Positions 1 to 8,670 are shown, numbered from the stretch's first letter. The stretch: DNA of 64,000 bases from Winogradskyella sediminis (GCF_003387355.1 NZ_QUNH01000003.1:354337-418336); one strand, 5' to 3'. Numbers and translations: made by a program. The notes: generated by a model from the letters alone, not told the origin.

Positions 1-128
1 TCTTCTTTTGAATCTTTTAGTATAATAAAGCCAAAACCTTTCTTTGCATTAAAAAATTTAACGGTTCCTTCTTTGGTTTCGCTTACTTTGTTAAGATTAA
101 ATAATTTGTTTATGAAACTTCTAATCAT
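1..128 (-). CDS. Cold-shock domain protein (N-terminal part, cut by window edge)
   Basis: Reading the minus strand from the ATG at 128-126 gives an open frame that runs off the left edge after 42 codons. Residues 1-18 form a basic and hydrophobic N-terminal extension (MIRSFINKLFNLNK). The start of a cold-shock OB fold follows, with EGTVKFFNAKKGFGFI, which contains the RNP1-type K-G-F-G-F-I core. The family binds single-stranded RNA and DNA and acts as an RNA chaperone. The N-terminal extension before the fold is, from memory, common in flavobacterial Csp proteins. A -7 box lies upstream on the same strand at 198-205. The C-terminal part is outside the window, so a second domain cannot be excluded. 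Confidence 0.85.
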   Translation of the reverse strand, partial: MIRSFINKLFNLNKVSETKEGTVKFFNAKKGFGFIILKDSKE

Positions 129-197
129 CGTTCTGTTGTAGTTTTTATAAAGTTTAAAAAGTAATACTTCTAATTGGTCTACTTTTAATTCACGCTA

Positions 198-205
198 CAA
201 AAATA
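198..205 (-). promoter_or_regulatory. Bacteroidota -7 promoter box for the cold-shock gene
   Basis: The minus strand reads TATTTTTG, an exact match to the TAnnTTTG -7 consensus. It sits about 70 nt before the ATG at 128, leaving a leader of about 60 nt. No convincing -33 element was found. Confidence 0.45.
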
Positions 206-287
206 GTATAAATAATAGAGTTTGTAATAAAGTCTTCAGAGATAGTTGATTCTTATTCAATTTCACTGTATAGATTATATGAATTTA

Positions 288-295
288 TATCTTTG
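288..295 (+). promoter_or_regulatory. Bacteroidota -7 box inside the annotated 5' end of the Crp-like gene
   Basis: TATCTTTG matches TAnnTTTG exactly. It lies downstream of the possible TTG (246) and ATG (279) starts and 20-30 nt before two in-frame GTG codons (315 and 324). If it is the real promoter, translation starts at one of the GTG codons. Confidence 0.45.
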
Positions 296-314
296 CATTC
301 CTTTAAATCAGCCT

Positions 315-893
315 GTGCAAAACGTGAAACAAATAAAAGCATACTTGGATCAAATCGCAACGATATCGCCATCCGATTGGGAGTTCTTCACCTCTAAGTT
401 ACAACGACGTGTGATAAAAAAAAAGAGTGTATTTTTAAAACTAAACGACATTGAGAATCATATTTCGTTTATAGAATCTGGTGTAGTCCGATTGTTTATA
501 CCTAAGGAAAATCCGGATAAGGAAATTACTTTTGGATTTAGTTTTAAAGATCAATTTGTAAGTGCTTACGATTCTTTTTTAACTCAAACACCTTCTGCTT
601 ACCAATTACAAGCGCTCTCAGAAACGACCTTGCTAAGTATAACGTATTCCGATTTGCAAGATGTTTATAAAACTACGCAAATAGGAAATTTAATAGGACG
701 ACTAACTGCAGAACGCCTTTTTTTACTTAAATCTAGTCGCGAACAAAACCTTTTAAACCTCTCAGCAGAAGAACGTTATTTGAAATTATTTAAAGAACGA
801 CCAGAACTATTAAAAATCATCCCACTAAAATATATCAGTTCTTATATTGGTGTTACAGCTCAAGCTTTAAGTAGAATTAGAAAACGACTTTAA
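315..893 (+). CDS. Crp/Fnr-family transcriptional regulator
   Basis: This is a cytoplasmic one-component regulator. The N-terminal half is a cyclic-nucleotide-binding-type beta roll, seen in SFIESGVVRLFIP and ITFGFSFKDQFVSAYDSF. The C-terminal part is a winged helix-turn-helix with recognition region YISSYIGVTAQALSRIRKRL. Haem- or Fe-S-type cysteines of classical Fnr are absent, so the ligand is unknown. Homologs in Bacteroidota are usually about 190 residues. The frame is open from a TTG at 246 and has an ATG at 279, but a -7 box at 288-295 and the family length favour GTG 315 or 324. I chose 315, which gives 192 residues. The gene stands alone between the divergent cold-shock gene and the desaturase. 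Its target is not evident, though the desaturase next door is a candidate. Confidence 0.8.
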   Translation: MQNVKQIKAYLDQIATISPSDWEFFTSKLQRRVIKKKSVFLKLNDIENHISFIESGVVRLFIPKENPDKEITFGFSFKDQFVSAYDSFLTQTPSAYQLQALSETTLLSITYSDLQDVYKTTQIGNLIGRLTAERLFLLKSSREQNLLNLSAEERYLKLFKERPELLKIIPLKYISSYIGVTAQALSRIRKRL

Positions 894-972
894 AGCTAAA
901 CGATAAGGTTGTTTTAAGTTTTTTTATACCCCTTTGCGTAAGTTATAGTGTTTTTTTTATTGATTTAGATTC

Positions 973-1004
973 ATTGTTTGAGACTTTGAGTACGTCTATC
1001 TTTG
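973..1004 (+). promoter_or_regulatory. Promoter of the desaturase gene
   Basis: The -7 box TATCTTTG is at 997-1004. An ATTG at 973-976 lies 20 nt upstream, close to the usual -33/-7 spacing. The ATG follows 14 nt after the box, so the leader is very short. Confidence 0.5.
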
Positions 1005-1017
1005 CAAAAAAACAGCT

Positions 1018-1758
1018 ATGATTATATTACTTTTTGTTCTGGTGCTCTGGTATGGAGGTCTATTTTTTCAGTCTTTCTTTTTACATCGTTATGCAGCGCA
1101 CCAAGTCTTTACAATGTCTAAAACCATGGAGCGTATCACCTTTATTTTAACCTGGATTTTTCAAGGTTCTAGCTACTTAAGCGCCTATGGTTATGGTATA
1201 ATGCATCGTATGCATCACGCTTATACAGATACAGAAAAAGATCCTCATTCTCCCTCTTATGATGCCAATGTGTTTGCAATGATGTGGAAAACAAAAACGA
1301 TTTATCAAGATATTAATAAGCAACGTATCCCTGTAGATCAGCGTTTTACTAAAAATGTACCACAATGGAAATCGTTTGATGCCTTTGCCAGCTCCCGTTT
1401 TTCTAGAGTCTTATGGATGTCTTTATATGTATTATTCTTTGTGTTATTTGTAACCTCGTGGTGGCAATGGTTATTGTTACCTATTACCTTTTTAATGGCT
1501 CCCATTCACGGCGTTATTATTAATTGGTTTGGCCATATTTATGGGTATGTAAATTTTCAAATGAAAAATACGAGCAAAAATTTATTTCGTTTCGATTTTT
1601 TAATGATGGGAGAAGGATATCATAACAATCACCACAAACATGCTAGCAGAGCTAATTTTGGGGTAAAATGGTATGAAATCGATGTCACTTATGTCATTAT
1701 CAAAATACTAGATGCCTTAGGTGTTATTCAACTAAAACCTATAAGCATTAAGCCATAA
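1018..1758 (+). CDS. Acyl-CoA (fatty acid) desaturase
   Basis: This is a membrane-bound di-iron enzyme that introduces a double bond, usually delta-9, into acyl chains, which adjusts membrane fluidity. The three histidine boxes are present: HRYAAH (residues 23-28), HRMHH (63-67) and HNNHH (202-206). Hydrophobic stretches lie at residues 1-20, 40-60 and about 135-170. At 246 residues it matches short bacterial stearoyl-CoA-type desaturases without a fused cytochrome b5. The start ATG is directly preceded by a promoter at 973-1004, and a rho-independent terminator follows at 1782-1810, so the gene is probably monocistronic. The neighbouring cold-shock gene and Crp-like regulator would fit a membrane or temperature theme, but that is inference. 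The exact position of the double bond cannot be read from sequence. Confidence 0.9.
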   Translation: MIILLFVLVLWYGGLFFQSFFLHRYAAHQVFTMSKTMERITFILTWIFQGSSYLSAYGYGIMHRMHHAYTDTEKDPHSPSYDANVFAMMWKTKTIYQDINKQRIPVDQRFTKNVPQWKSFDAFASSRFSRVLWMSLYVLFFVLFVTSWWQWLLLPITFLMAPIHGVIINWFGHIYGYVNFQMKNTSKNLFRFDFLMMGEGYHNNHHKHASRANFGVKWYEIDVTYVIIKILDALGVIQLKPISIKP

Positions 1759-1781
1759 CAGATTATCAATTACATATGATA

Positions 1782-1810
1782 AGCTCATCAATTTTGATGG
1801 GCTTTTTTTT
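1782..1810 (+). terminator. Rho-independent terminator after the desaturase gene
   Basis: A 9-bp stem (AGCTCATCA with TGATGGGCT, one G-T pair) encloses a 4-nt loop and is followed by eight T residues. Confidence 0.85.
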
Positions 1811-1943
1811 GCTATCAACCTATATATTAAATGCTTAAATTTATAAATTTAGAGTTCAAAGTGTTTTAATTAGTCCTTGCTGTGGTCACTGTTTTAGGCA
1901 TCCAAAACATGATATATCTCATAATTTAGCATGCTGAAAGCCT

Positions 1944-1951
1944 TAAATTTG
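1944..1951 (+). promoter_or_regulatory. -7 box upstream of pta
   Basis: TAAATTTG matches TAnnTTTG, 47 nt before the pta ATG. No clear -33 element is visible. Confidence 0.4.
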
Positions 1952-1997
1952 TATTCTGTTTTTTAGTGACTATCTAATACTTATATTTTTAAGACCT

Positions 1998-4106
1998 ATG
2001 AATAAAAATGCAACCAATAAAGCAATCTATATTGCCACTACAGAACCCGATAGTGGAAAGTCTGTAATCTCACTAGGATTAATGCAGTTACTGCTAGGTA
2101 AAGCAGCTAAGGTAGGATATTTTAGGCCTATTATCGATGACCTTAAAACAGGCGAAATAGACAATCATATTAACACCGTGACGTCTTATTTTAATCTCGA
2201 TTTAAATTTTGAAGATGCCTATGCTTTTACCCGAAGTGAAGTCATAAGATTGAAAAATGAAGATAAAGACGATAAGATTATCAGTAAAATTATAGATAAA
2301 TATAAAGCTGTAGAAGAACGTTTCGATTTTGTATTAATTGAGGGCAGTAGTTTCGTTGGTGAAGGAGCTATTATTGAGTTTGATATTAATGTCTTAATTG
2401 CCAAAAACTTGGGTGTTCCGGCTATAATAATTGCCAACGGACATCATAAAACCACTGAAGATGTAGTCAGTAATTTACGAATGGCTTACGATTCTTTTAA
2501 AGACAAAGGAGTTGAAATTTTGTCCGTTATAGCCAATAAGGTTGACAAGACGAAGTCATCCATTATGGTTTCAGAATTAGAAAAAAACTTACCTTCTAAT
2601 GTTATTGTAAATGCCATTCCTCTAAATCCTATATTGGCAAATCCATCTATAAAGGAGATTGTAGAAGAACTCAATGCTGAAGTGCTTTTTGGTGAGTCGC
2701 ACATAAATAATCAAGCAGGTAATTATAGTGTTGGTGCTATGCAGTTGCGCAACTATCTCACACATTTAAAAGATAATGCTTTAGTTATTACGCCAGGTGA
2801 CCGAGCCGATATTATTTTAGGAGCGCTACAGGCGCATGTTTCGGAAAACTACCCTTCTATTTCTGGTATTGTTCTAACTGGTGGTTTAAAACCCGAAGAT
2901 TCAATTATAAAATTAATTGAAGGGCTTTCGGATGTGGTCCCTATTATTTCTGCTAAACGTGGCACCTTTTCGGTAACGAATTGTATTGGGACGATAAAAT
3001 CTCAGATTTATGCTGAAAACACTCAAAAAATTTTGACGTCCATTAAAGATTTTGAAAAATATGTAAAATCCGATGCACTCGTTGAACGTCTTATAACTTT
3101 TGAAACCAGTGGAATTACTCCAAGGATGTTTCAGTATAATTTATTAAAAAGTGCCCGTTCAAATAAAAAACATATTGTTTTACCTGAAGGCTTAGATGAG
3201 CGTATTTTAAGAGCAACTAAACAACTTATAGATGTCGATGCTGTAGAAATCACATTGCTAGGAGATAAAAAACAGATTGAAGCTAAATTAGTTATGTTAG
3301 ATATTCCTTTAGACCTCAATCGTATTAATATTATAAACCCCATTGAATCAGAACATTTTGAGTCTTACGCTAATACGCTTTATGAGCTTAGAAAACATAA
3401 AAATGTTAATTTAGCTATGGCTAAAGATTTAATGGAAGACGTCTCTTATTTTGGTACCATGATGGTGCACAAAGGAGATGCAGATGGCATGGTGTCTGGT
3501 GCTGTGCATACAACGCAGCATACTGTGCTTCCTGCACTTCAGTTTATAAAAACACGTCCAGAAACCTCCATTGTGTCGTCTATATTTTTTATGTGTTTAG
3601 AAGACCGTGTGTCAGTGTACGGAGATTGTGCTATTAATCCCAATCCAAATTCCGAGCAATTAGCCGAAATTGCAATTTCTTCAGCAGCAACGAGTACAGC
3701 CTTTGGAATAGATCCTAAAGTAGCTATGTTATCTTATTCTTCGGGTTCGTCTGGAGTTGGAGAAGATGTAGAACGCGTACGAAAAGCAACAGATATCATT
3801 AAATCTAAGCGTCCAGATTTAAAAGTGGAAGGTCCTATTCAATATGATGCAGCTGTGGATATAAAAGTAGGAAAAACCAAACTACCAGATTCGGAAGTTG
3901 CCGGACAAGCAAATGTATTTATTTTTCCTGATCTCAACACAGGGAACAATACGTACAAAGCTGTACAACGCGAAACGAAGGCCTTAGCCATTGGCCCCAT
4001 AATACAAGGGTTAAATAAACCAGTAAACGATTTAAGTCGTGGTTGTACAACAGATGATATTTTTAACACTGTTATTGTTACCGTAATCCAAGCACAAGGA
4101 CTTTAA
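1998..4106 (+). CDS. pta: Phosphate acetyltransferase (long form)
   Basis: This enzyme interconverts acetyl-CoA plus phosphate and acetyl phosphate plus CoA, as the first step of the Pta-AckA acetate pathway in the cytoplasm. At 702 residues it is the long three-part form. An N-terminal BioD-like P-loop region has the motif TTEPDSGKS (residues 14-22). A middle DRTGG-type domain covers roughly residues 210-330. The catalytic PTA_PTB domain starts near residue 370 (HIVLPEGLDERILRA) and includes the SGSSGVGEDVERVRKAT region. In other bacteria the N-terminal part is linked to allosteric control. The stop is 12 nt before ackA, so the two genes form an operon, with a -7 box at 1944-1951 and a terminator after ackA. 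Confidence 0.96.
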   Translation: MNKNATNKAIYIATTEPDSGKSVISLGLMQLLLGKAAKVGYFRPIIDDLKTGEIDNHINTVTSYFNLDLNFEDAYAFTRSEVIRLKNEDKDDKIISKIIDKYKAVEERFDFVLIEGSSFVGEGAIIEFDINVLIAKNLGVPAIIIANGHHKTTEDVVSNLRMAYDSFKDKGVEILSVIANKVDKTKSSIMVSELEKNLPSNVIVNAIPLNPILANPSIKEIVEELNAEVLFGESHINNQAGNYSVGAMQLRNYLTHLKDNALVITPGDRADIILGALQAHVSENYPSISGIVLTGGLKPEDSIIKLIEGLSDVVPIISAKRGTFSVTNCIGTIKSQIYAENTQKILTSIKDFEKYVKSDALVERLITFETSGITPRMFQYNLLKSARSNKKHIVLPEGLDERILRATKQLIDVDAVEITLLGDKKQIEAKLVMLDIPLDLNRINIINPIESEHFESYANTLYELRKHKNVNLAMAKDLMEDVSYFGTMMVHKGDADGMVSGAVHTTQHTVLPALQFIKTRPETSIVSSIFFMCLEDRVSVYGDCAINPNPNSEQLAEIAISSAATSTAFGIDPKVAMLSYSSGSSGVGEDVERVRKATDIIKSKRPDLKVEGPIQYDAAVDIKVGKTKLPDSEVAGQANVFIFPDLNTGNNTYKAVQRETKALAIGPIIQGLNKPVNDLSRGCTTDDIFNTVIVTVIQAQGL

Positions 4107-4118
4107 AATTGAATTAGA

Positions 4119-5303
4119 ATGAACATATTAGTCATAAACTCAGGAAGCTCTTCTATAAAATTTCAACTTATTGAAATGCCTTCTGAAACCTTAATTTGTA
4201 GTGGTTTGGTAGAACGTATTGGTGCAGAGGATGCCATACTTAATTATAAAACTAAGCAGATAGATCTTAAGCATGTAGAACATATAAAAGATTATAAGGA
4301 AGGGCTTAAAAAGATTGAAGATTTATTGCTCGATCCTGAGCTGGGCGTCATAAAAAACACCGATGAAATTGAGATCATAGGACATCGTGTAGTGCATGGT
4401 GGTAATTCGTTTTCAGACCCTAAATTAATTACAGATACTGTAAAGCAAGATATAAAAGCCTATAGTTCTTTGGCACCTTTACATAATCCTAATAATCTTC
4501 AAGGTATCATAGTGGCAGAACAACTTTTTCCGAAGGCTAAACAAGTGGCTATTTTTGATACTGCATTTTTTCAGACCTTACCAGAGAAAGCAAAAAAATA
4601 TGCGCTTCCAAATCAACTTTACAACGAGGAGCAAATTCAGGTTTATGGATTTCATGGTACGAGTCATAAATATGTTACAGAAAAAGCTTTAGCGTACTTA
4701 AATTTAAAATCTTCTAAGATTATCACTATTCATCTAGGTAATGGTTGTAGCATGACTGCTTCTATAAATGGAAAAAGTGTAGATCATAGTTTAGGGTTTA
4801 CACCTTCTAATGGTTTAATCATGGGAACACGTGTTGGAGATATAGATCATGCCATTATTTTTTATTTGGTTGATAAATTGGGTTATACGCTTCAGGAAGT
4901 AAATCATTTAGTCAATAAACAAAGTGGTATGCTTGGTATAACAGGTTATTCAGACTTAAGAGATATTGAAAGAGAAGCCGGAAGTGGCAACAAAGATTGT
5001 CAGTTAGCTTTGTCCATGAATGCTTACCGAATTAAAAAATATATCGGAGCATACACCGCTGCGATGAATGGTTTAGATGCCATTGTTTTTACTGCCGGAA
5101 TTGGTGAAAACTCAAGCGTAATCCGACAATTGGTTTGTGAGGATATGGATTACTTTGGTATTGATATTAACATTGCTAAAAATGAAATTAGATCTAAAAC
5201 AATCAGAGAGATTAACACCGCAACTTCAAGAACTAAAATTCTAATCGTTCCAACTAATGAAGAATTAGAAATTGCCAATCAAGCCTTTCAGCTTCTAACC
5301 TAA
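4119..5303 (+). CDS. ackA: Acetate kinase
   Basis: This kinase makes ATP and acetate from acetyl phosphate and ADP, or activates acetate in reverse. It is a cytoplasmic ASKHA-fold enzyme. Signature elements are present: LVINSGSSSIKFQ near the N terminus, GHRVVHGG with substrate-contacting residues, IFDTAFFQ, YGFHGTSHKYV, GNGCSMTASINGKSVDHS and the C-terminal ATP-site motif TAGIGENSSVIR. At 394 residues it has the normal length for the family. It sits directly behind pta, and together they form the only acetate module in the window. A bidirectional terminator closes the operon. Confidence 0.97.
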   Translation: MNILVINSGSSSIKFQLIEMPSETLICSGLVERIGAEDAILNYKTKQIDLKHVEHIKDYKEGLKKIEDLLLDPELGVIKNTDEIEIIGHRVVHGGNSFSDPKLITDTVKQDIKAYSSLAPLHNPNNLQGIIVAEQLFPKAKQVAIFDTAFFQTLPEKAKKYALPNQLYNEEQIQVYGFHGTSHKYVTEKALAYLNLKSSKIITIHLGNGCSMTASINGKSVDHSLGFTPSNGLIMGTRVGDIDHAIIFYLVDKLGYTLQEVNHLVNKQSGMLGITGYSDLRDIEREAGSGNKDCQLALSMNAYRIKKYIGAYTAAMNGLDAIVFTAGIGENSSVIRQLVCEDMDYFGIDINIAKNEIRSKTIREINTATSRTKILIVPTNEELEIANQAFQLLT

Positions 5304-5370
5304 TATAGAATTTTGCATTATTAATTTATAGATTATCGATTCCGACCCTAGAGGTCTAGAAATAGTATAA

Positions 5371-5405
5371 AAAAAGCGTCATATAATATATAGGACGCTT
5401 TTTCG
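5371..5405. terminator. Bidirectional terminator between ackA and the convergent dioxygenase-like gene
   Basis: AAAAAGCGTC at 5371-5380 pairs perfectly with GACGCTTTTT at 5394-5403 around a 13-nt AT-rich loop. A-rich and T-rich flanks let it work in both directions. Confidence 0.85.
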
Positions 5406-5420
5406 TTTATGATCTTCTCA

Positions 5421-6032
5421 CTAAATTTTAGCCAGAGTTCCATTTGGCTTTAATGTTATATTGCGTTCAGCAACGAAAATCCCATCTTCAGTTTTTAATT
5501 TCAGAATACGTGTAGGATCTCCTTTCTTTGTCATACGTTTTCTACATGTTTTTGTTAATAACGGATCTTCATCAAATAAAAACGACTCTACAACATATTC
5601 TTCGGAAGATGGTGCTTTTATAACAGGAAATATTTGTTGCAATTGATTGTATCTTCGATCTCCACCAGGTACAAAAGTGTAAAATGTATATCGTCCGTCA
5701 GCATCGGTTTTAATCCAACTCCTATGAAATACGTAACGGTCTTCACCTGTATTTCTCAAATCGAATTCACCATTTTCATTGGGTTGTTCAATAAATAGAA
5801 TGACATCATTAGCAGGTGTAACACCATCACTTTGGTAAATGATACCTGTAAGTTTTAGTTTGTTCTTTTTAGATCTAAAATCTGGAATCGTATCCGTGCT
5901 TCTTAATTGATCTTCGGCACGATCATAAATAGGATTATTAAAATCTAAAATAGTATTAGATTCTTGTGCCTTCACATTAGTATATATATTTAAGAAAGCA
6001 ATTACGAACACTAAAGTCAATAGGTTTTTCAT
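5421..6032 (-). CDS. Exported protein with intradiol-dioxygenase-like fold, probably not catalytic
   Basis: The ATG at 6032-6030 starts a clear signal peptide (MKNLLTLVFVIAFLNIYT..VKAQ, cleavage near residue 22). The frame is open further upstream, but those 21 codons precede the signal sequence and are unlikely to be used. The body, residues 55-180, resembles the beta-sandwich of protocatechuate 3,4-dioxygenases (LKLTGIIYQSDGVTPANDV, then TDADGRYTFYTFVPGG, then a distal YVVESFLFDEDPLL strand). Catalytic members carry a His-x-His metal-ligand pair just after the PG turn. Here that place reads QQIFPVIKAP, so the pair is missing. It may be a binding or structural relative. The gene converges on ackA, and nothing nearby indicates aromatic catabolism. 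Confidence 0.6.
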   Translation of the reverse strand: MKNLLTLVFVIAFLNIYTNVKAQESNTILDFNNPIYDRAEDQLRSTDTIPDFRSKKNKLKLTGIIYQSDGVTPANDVILFIEQPNENGEFDLRNTGEDRYVFHRSWIKTDADGRYTFYTFVPGGDRRYNQLQQIFPVIKAPSSEEYVVESFLFDEDPLLTKTCRKRMTKKGDPTRILKLKTEDGIFVAERNITLKPNGTLAKI

Positions 6033-6596
6033 TGGGATAAGCTTTTGGGTTTCACCAAAATTGACTCTTTTATATTGTAATACCTTAAAAATCACATAAA
6101 TGCATCATTTTTACGATAAACCGAAAAAACAAACCAAAATTTCCGATGAACTGCGACACAGGGATTTATTAATGAGTCTCAACACAAGGGATCTAAAGCG
6201 ATTTTGATAAAACTATTTTTAATAGAAAAAACAATATGAAAATAGGGATATTTAGCGTCCATAATTTATTAGAAATCAAATTGGTTTTATAGACTGAAAT
6301 TCGGTAAGAAATTTAGGGTTTAATTAGGAAGCGTTAAACCTATAAAATGGCCTAATATTTAAAGAAATCGACACCCTTTTGTTACAAAAAAGCAATGATA
6401 TTTAGGTGAAACACTCCCGAAAACGGTAAAAGTATTTCGTCGGTATTATTAGCGTTTAATCCACTAAACATGCAGTTTAACCTTAAAATATGTATTTCAT
6501 ATACAAAAATCTTTAGTGAAAAATGCTCAAATAAAGTTGTTTTCTTTAATAAATTGTATAGATTTGTGGAACTAAGATTAATTAAATAGCGTGAAT
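6033..6596. other. Long gene-free stretch between two divergent exported-protein genes
   Basis: About 560 bases hold no convincing ORF. Visible items are a 6-bp inverted repeat around one T (TTTTGTTACAAAA, 6377-6389), which looks like an operator but may be chance, and the promoter at 6536-6566. I saw no hairpin with a T tract and no tRNA-like fold. Confidence 0.5.
6536..6566 (+). promoter_or_regulatory. Promoter (-33 and -7) of the 6.6 kb gene
   Basis: GTTG at 6536-6539 is followed after 19 nt by TAGATTTG at 6559-6566, which matches the TTG-N19-TAnnTTTG layout of Bacteroidota promoters. The ATG follows 30 nt later. Confidence 0.6.
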
Positions 6597-7049
6597 ATGA
6601 AAACCAAATCTACTTTATTTTGTGCTTTATTTTTTCTAATGATCAGTGTGAGTTTTGCTCAAAAAAAAGGGCAATCTCAAAGTATTATTAGTGGTAAAGT
6701 AAACATCGCAAAATATCATAGTCGAGAAGACCTTAAAAGGATGAAAAAAGGCGAGCTCCTCGACCTTTATATAGAACGAATTGAAGTTATAGTAAATATC
6801 CTTCCAAATATCGCGTTTGCTACAAAACCGGGAGTTACTATGGAAAATCTCGGGATTCCAGATACAAAAGATAACAAGAAAGCTTTAGAAGATAATATAG
6901 ATGCTTCTACCTCTTATTTTGATAGCACTATGGAATTTCAAAAAAAGATACTACCCTACTCTGATACTACAGATTTAATTGCGGCAATTCTTTTTTACGA
7001 ATCCACTTTAAAAGCATTACATACCTACGACGATTTCAAAAAAGATTAG
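6597..7049 (+). CDS. Small exported protein of unknown function
   Basis: I do not recognise the family. The ATG at 6597 begins a signal peptide (MKTKSTLFCALFFLMISVSFAQ, cleavage near residue 22). A GTG two codons earlier is less likely. The mature part, about 128 residues, is mostly predicted helix, charged at its start (YHSREDLKRMKKGELLDLY) and contains no cysteine or obvious catalytic motif. It has its own promoter at 6536-6566 and a perfect terminator after the stop, so it is transcribed alone. It is divergent from the dioxygenase-like exported protein. A periplasmic helical protein is the most that can be said. Confidence 0.75.
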   Translation: MKTKSTLFCALFFLMISVSFAQKKGQSQSIISGKVNIAKYHSREDLKRMKKGELLDLYIERIEVIVNILPNIAFATKPGVTMENLGIPDTKDNKKALEDNIDASTSYFDSTMEFQKKILPYSDTTDLIAAILFYESTLKALHTYDDFKKD

Positions 7050-7080
7050 TTAGTTTTTTTAATTATTAAATGTGTTTTAG

Positions 7081-7112
7081 AACCTTGACCCCAAAAAGTC
7101 AAGGTTTTTTTT
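7081..7112 (+). terminator. Rho-independent terminator after the 6.6 kb gene
   Basis: AACCTTGAC (7081-7089) pairs with GTCAAGGTT (7098-7106) around an 8-nt loop, followed by a T run. Confidence 0.9.
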
Positions 7113-7312
7113 AGTCCATTATTTTTCTTTTAATTAGCACTTGTAGATTCGGCTTAATGTTCTAATTTTGACGTTTAATAGGAATAATCTGTAGTACAAT
7201 TCCTATATATTTTAATATATGTAGTATTTTGTCGATATTATTTGTGTTTCGTGGAATATATTTATATGTTTGATATTAATTGTAAGAATAGACCCCTTTA
7301 AATTTACCTACT

Positions 7313-8632
7313 ATGAAAAAAATTACACTTTCTTCACTTTTATTTCTTTTGGTGTTTGGTAATTTATTTGCTCAACAAGAAAAAGGAATTATAGGTTACA
7401 ATAACTGGTTAGACTCTTGGACAGACTTTCAGCCTAACAAGGCTAACTACGAAGAACCAACACAAATTTTATCTGGAAACATTTCAGAAGATATGACTTT
7501 GACTAAAAGGAACACCTATCTTTTATTAGGTGAAGTTTTTGTCACAGATAGTACAACATTAACTATAGAGCCAGGAACGGTTATATTAGGAGATCACAAA
7601 AGTAAAGGATCTTTAATTGTAGCCAATGGATCTAAACTCATTGCTGAGGGAAATTCAACAGATCCAATTGTTTTTACATCTAATAGAACGGATAAAAAAC
7701 CTGGTGATTGGGGAGGCTTATTTTTGCTTGGTGATGCACCTATAAATGTATTTGGTAAAGTAGCATCGCTTAATTATGGTTTAAACCCATCATCAACAGA
7801 AAGCATTAGCTATGGTGGAGATAACATTGAAAGCGACTCTGGTATATTGGATTATGTGAGAATTGAATACGCAGGTAAGAAAACAAAAGGATTTGAAAAT
7901 TTTAGCGGCTTAACTCTTGCTGGTGTCGGCAATAAAACGGCTATTAGTAATGTAATGGTGAGTTATAGCGAAGGCCATTCTTTTAATGTTTTAGGTGGCG
8001 AAGTGAATTTAACGAAGACCGTTTCCTATAGATCTAAATATAATGATTATAATTTTAATACAGGTACGCAGTGTCGTATAGAAAATGCTTTAGCAATTAG
8101 ATCACCATACATCTCAAGTGCTGATGGTTCTCGGTGCATGTCTGTTCAGTCTTACGATTTAAAAGAAAATGCAGATACATCCAAAAAACAAACTTTTGTT
8201 GATGCAGAAAACCTAACGCTAGTTAACATTAGTAAAGATTTAAAATCTGATATCAGTGTTGGTTTGGTACAAGAAGCAATTTCTATTGGTCCAGATGTAT
8301 CTTTTCATATTAATAAAAGTGTGATTTCTGGATTTAAGCCAGCAGTAATTTTAGATGAACGCATTACTATTAATAGTGAAAACTTAGAAAAGATTAAGAT
8401 TACGCAATCTTATTTTAATAATTGTAAAGGCAACATTTTTAAGGAATATTCGTCTAATAACGATGATTTAGAAAGTTGGTATGGTAGTAGAGCTTTCAAT
8501 AATGTCTATTCTAAAGGTCCAGATCACGAAACCTTTATCGCCTCTGATAACGCCAGGAATCCAGATTTTAGATTAAGAATCAATAAAATTATTGCTTCCA
8601 ATGACTTGTTTGACGATGAAGAGGAAGATTAA
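7313..8632 (+). CDS. Secreted beta-helix-like protein upstream of the SprB-type locus
   Basis: A signal peptide is present at residues 1-20 (MKKITLSSLLFLLVFGNLFAQ). The 439-residue body has the pattern of a right-handed parallel beta-helix: short hydrophobic rungs separated by Gly/Asn turns, such as TTLTIEPGTVILGDH, GSLIVANGSKLIAEG, DPIVFTSNRT and LDYVRIEYAGKK. This arrangement is common in Bacteroidota surface proteins. The tail is acidic (DDEEED), and no T9SS type A or B sorting domain can be seen, so the route to the surface is unclear. It is about 100 bp upstream of a T9SS type B protein on the same strand and may belong to the same transcription unit. No enzymatic motif was found. Confidence 0.7.
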   Translation: MKKITLSSLLFLLVFGNLFAQQEKGIIGYNNWLDSWTDFQPNKANYEEPTQILSGNISEDMTLTKRNTYLLLGEVFVTDSTTLTIEPGTVILGDHKSKGSLIVANGSKLIAEGNSTDPIVFTSNRTDKKPGDWGGLFLLGDAPINVFGKVASLNYGLNPSSTESISYGGDNIESDSGILDYVRIEYAGKKTKGFENFSGLTLAGVGNKTAISNVMVSYSEGHSFNVLGGEVNLTKTVSYRSKYNDYNFNTGTQCRIENALAIRSPYISSADGSRCMSVQSYDLKENADTSKKQTFVDAENLTLVNISKDLKSDISVGLVQEAISIGPDVSFHINKSVISGFKPAVILDERITINSENLEKIKITQSYFNNCKGNIFKEYSSNNDDLESWYGSRAFNNVYSKGPDHETFIASDNARNPDFRLRINKIIASNDLFDDEEED

Positions 8633-8656
8633 TTTGAATCTCAAAAACGCTATAAA

Positions 8657-8670
8657 ACTCATATATGAGT
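8657..8670. repeat. 14-bp perfect palindrome upstream of the type B protein gene
   Basis: ACTCATATATGAGT is its own reverse complement. It lies 68 bp before the ATG at 8738. It could be an operator or a short hairpin, and no T tract follows. Confidence 0.35.

Noticed and set aside
6033-6095. Upstream 21 codons of the dioxygenase-like protein
   Set aside because: They would put extra residues before the signal peptide that starts at 6032; no start supports them.
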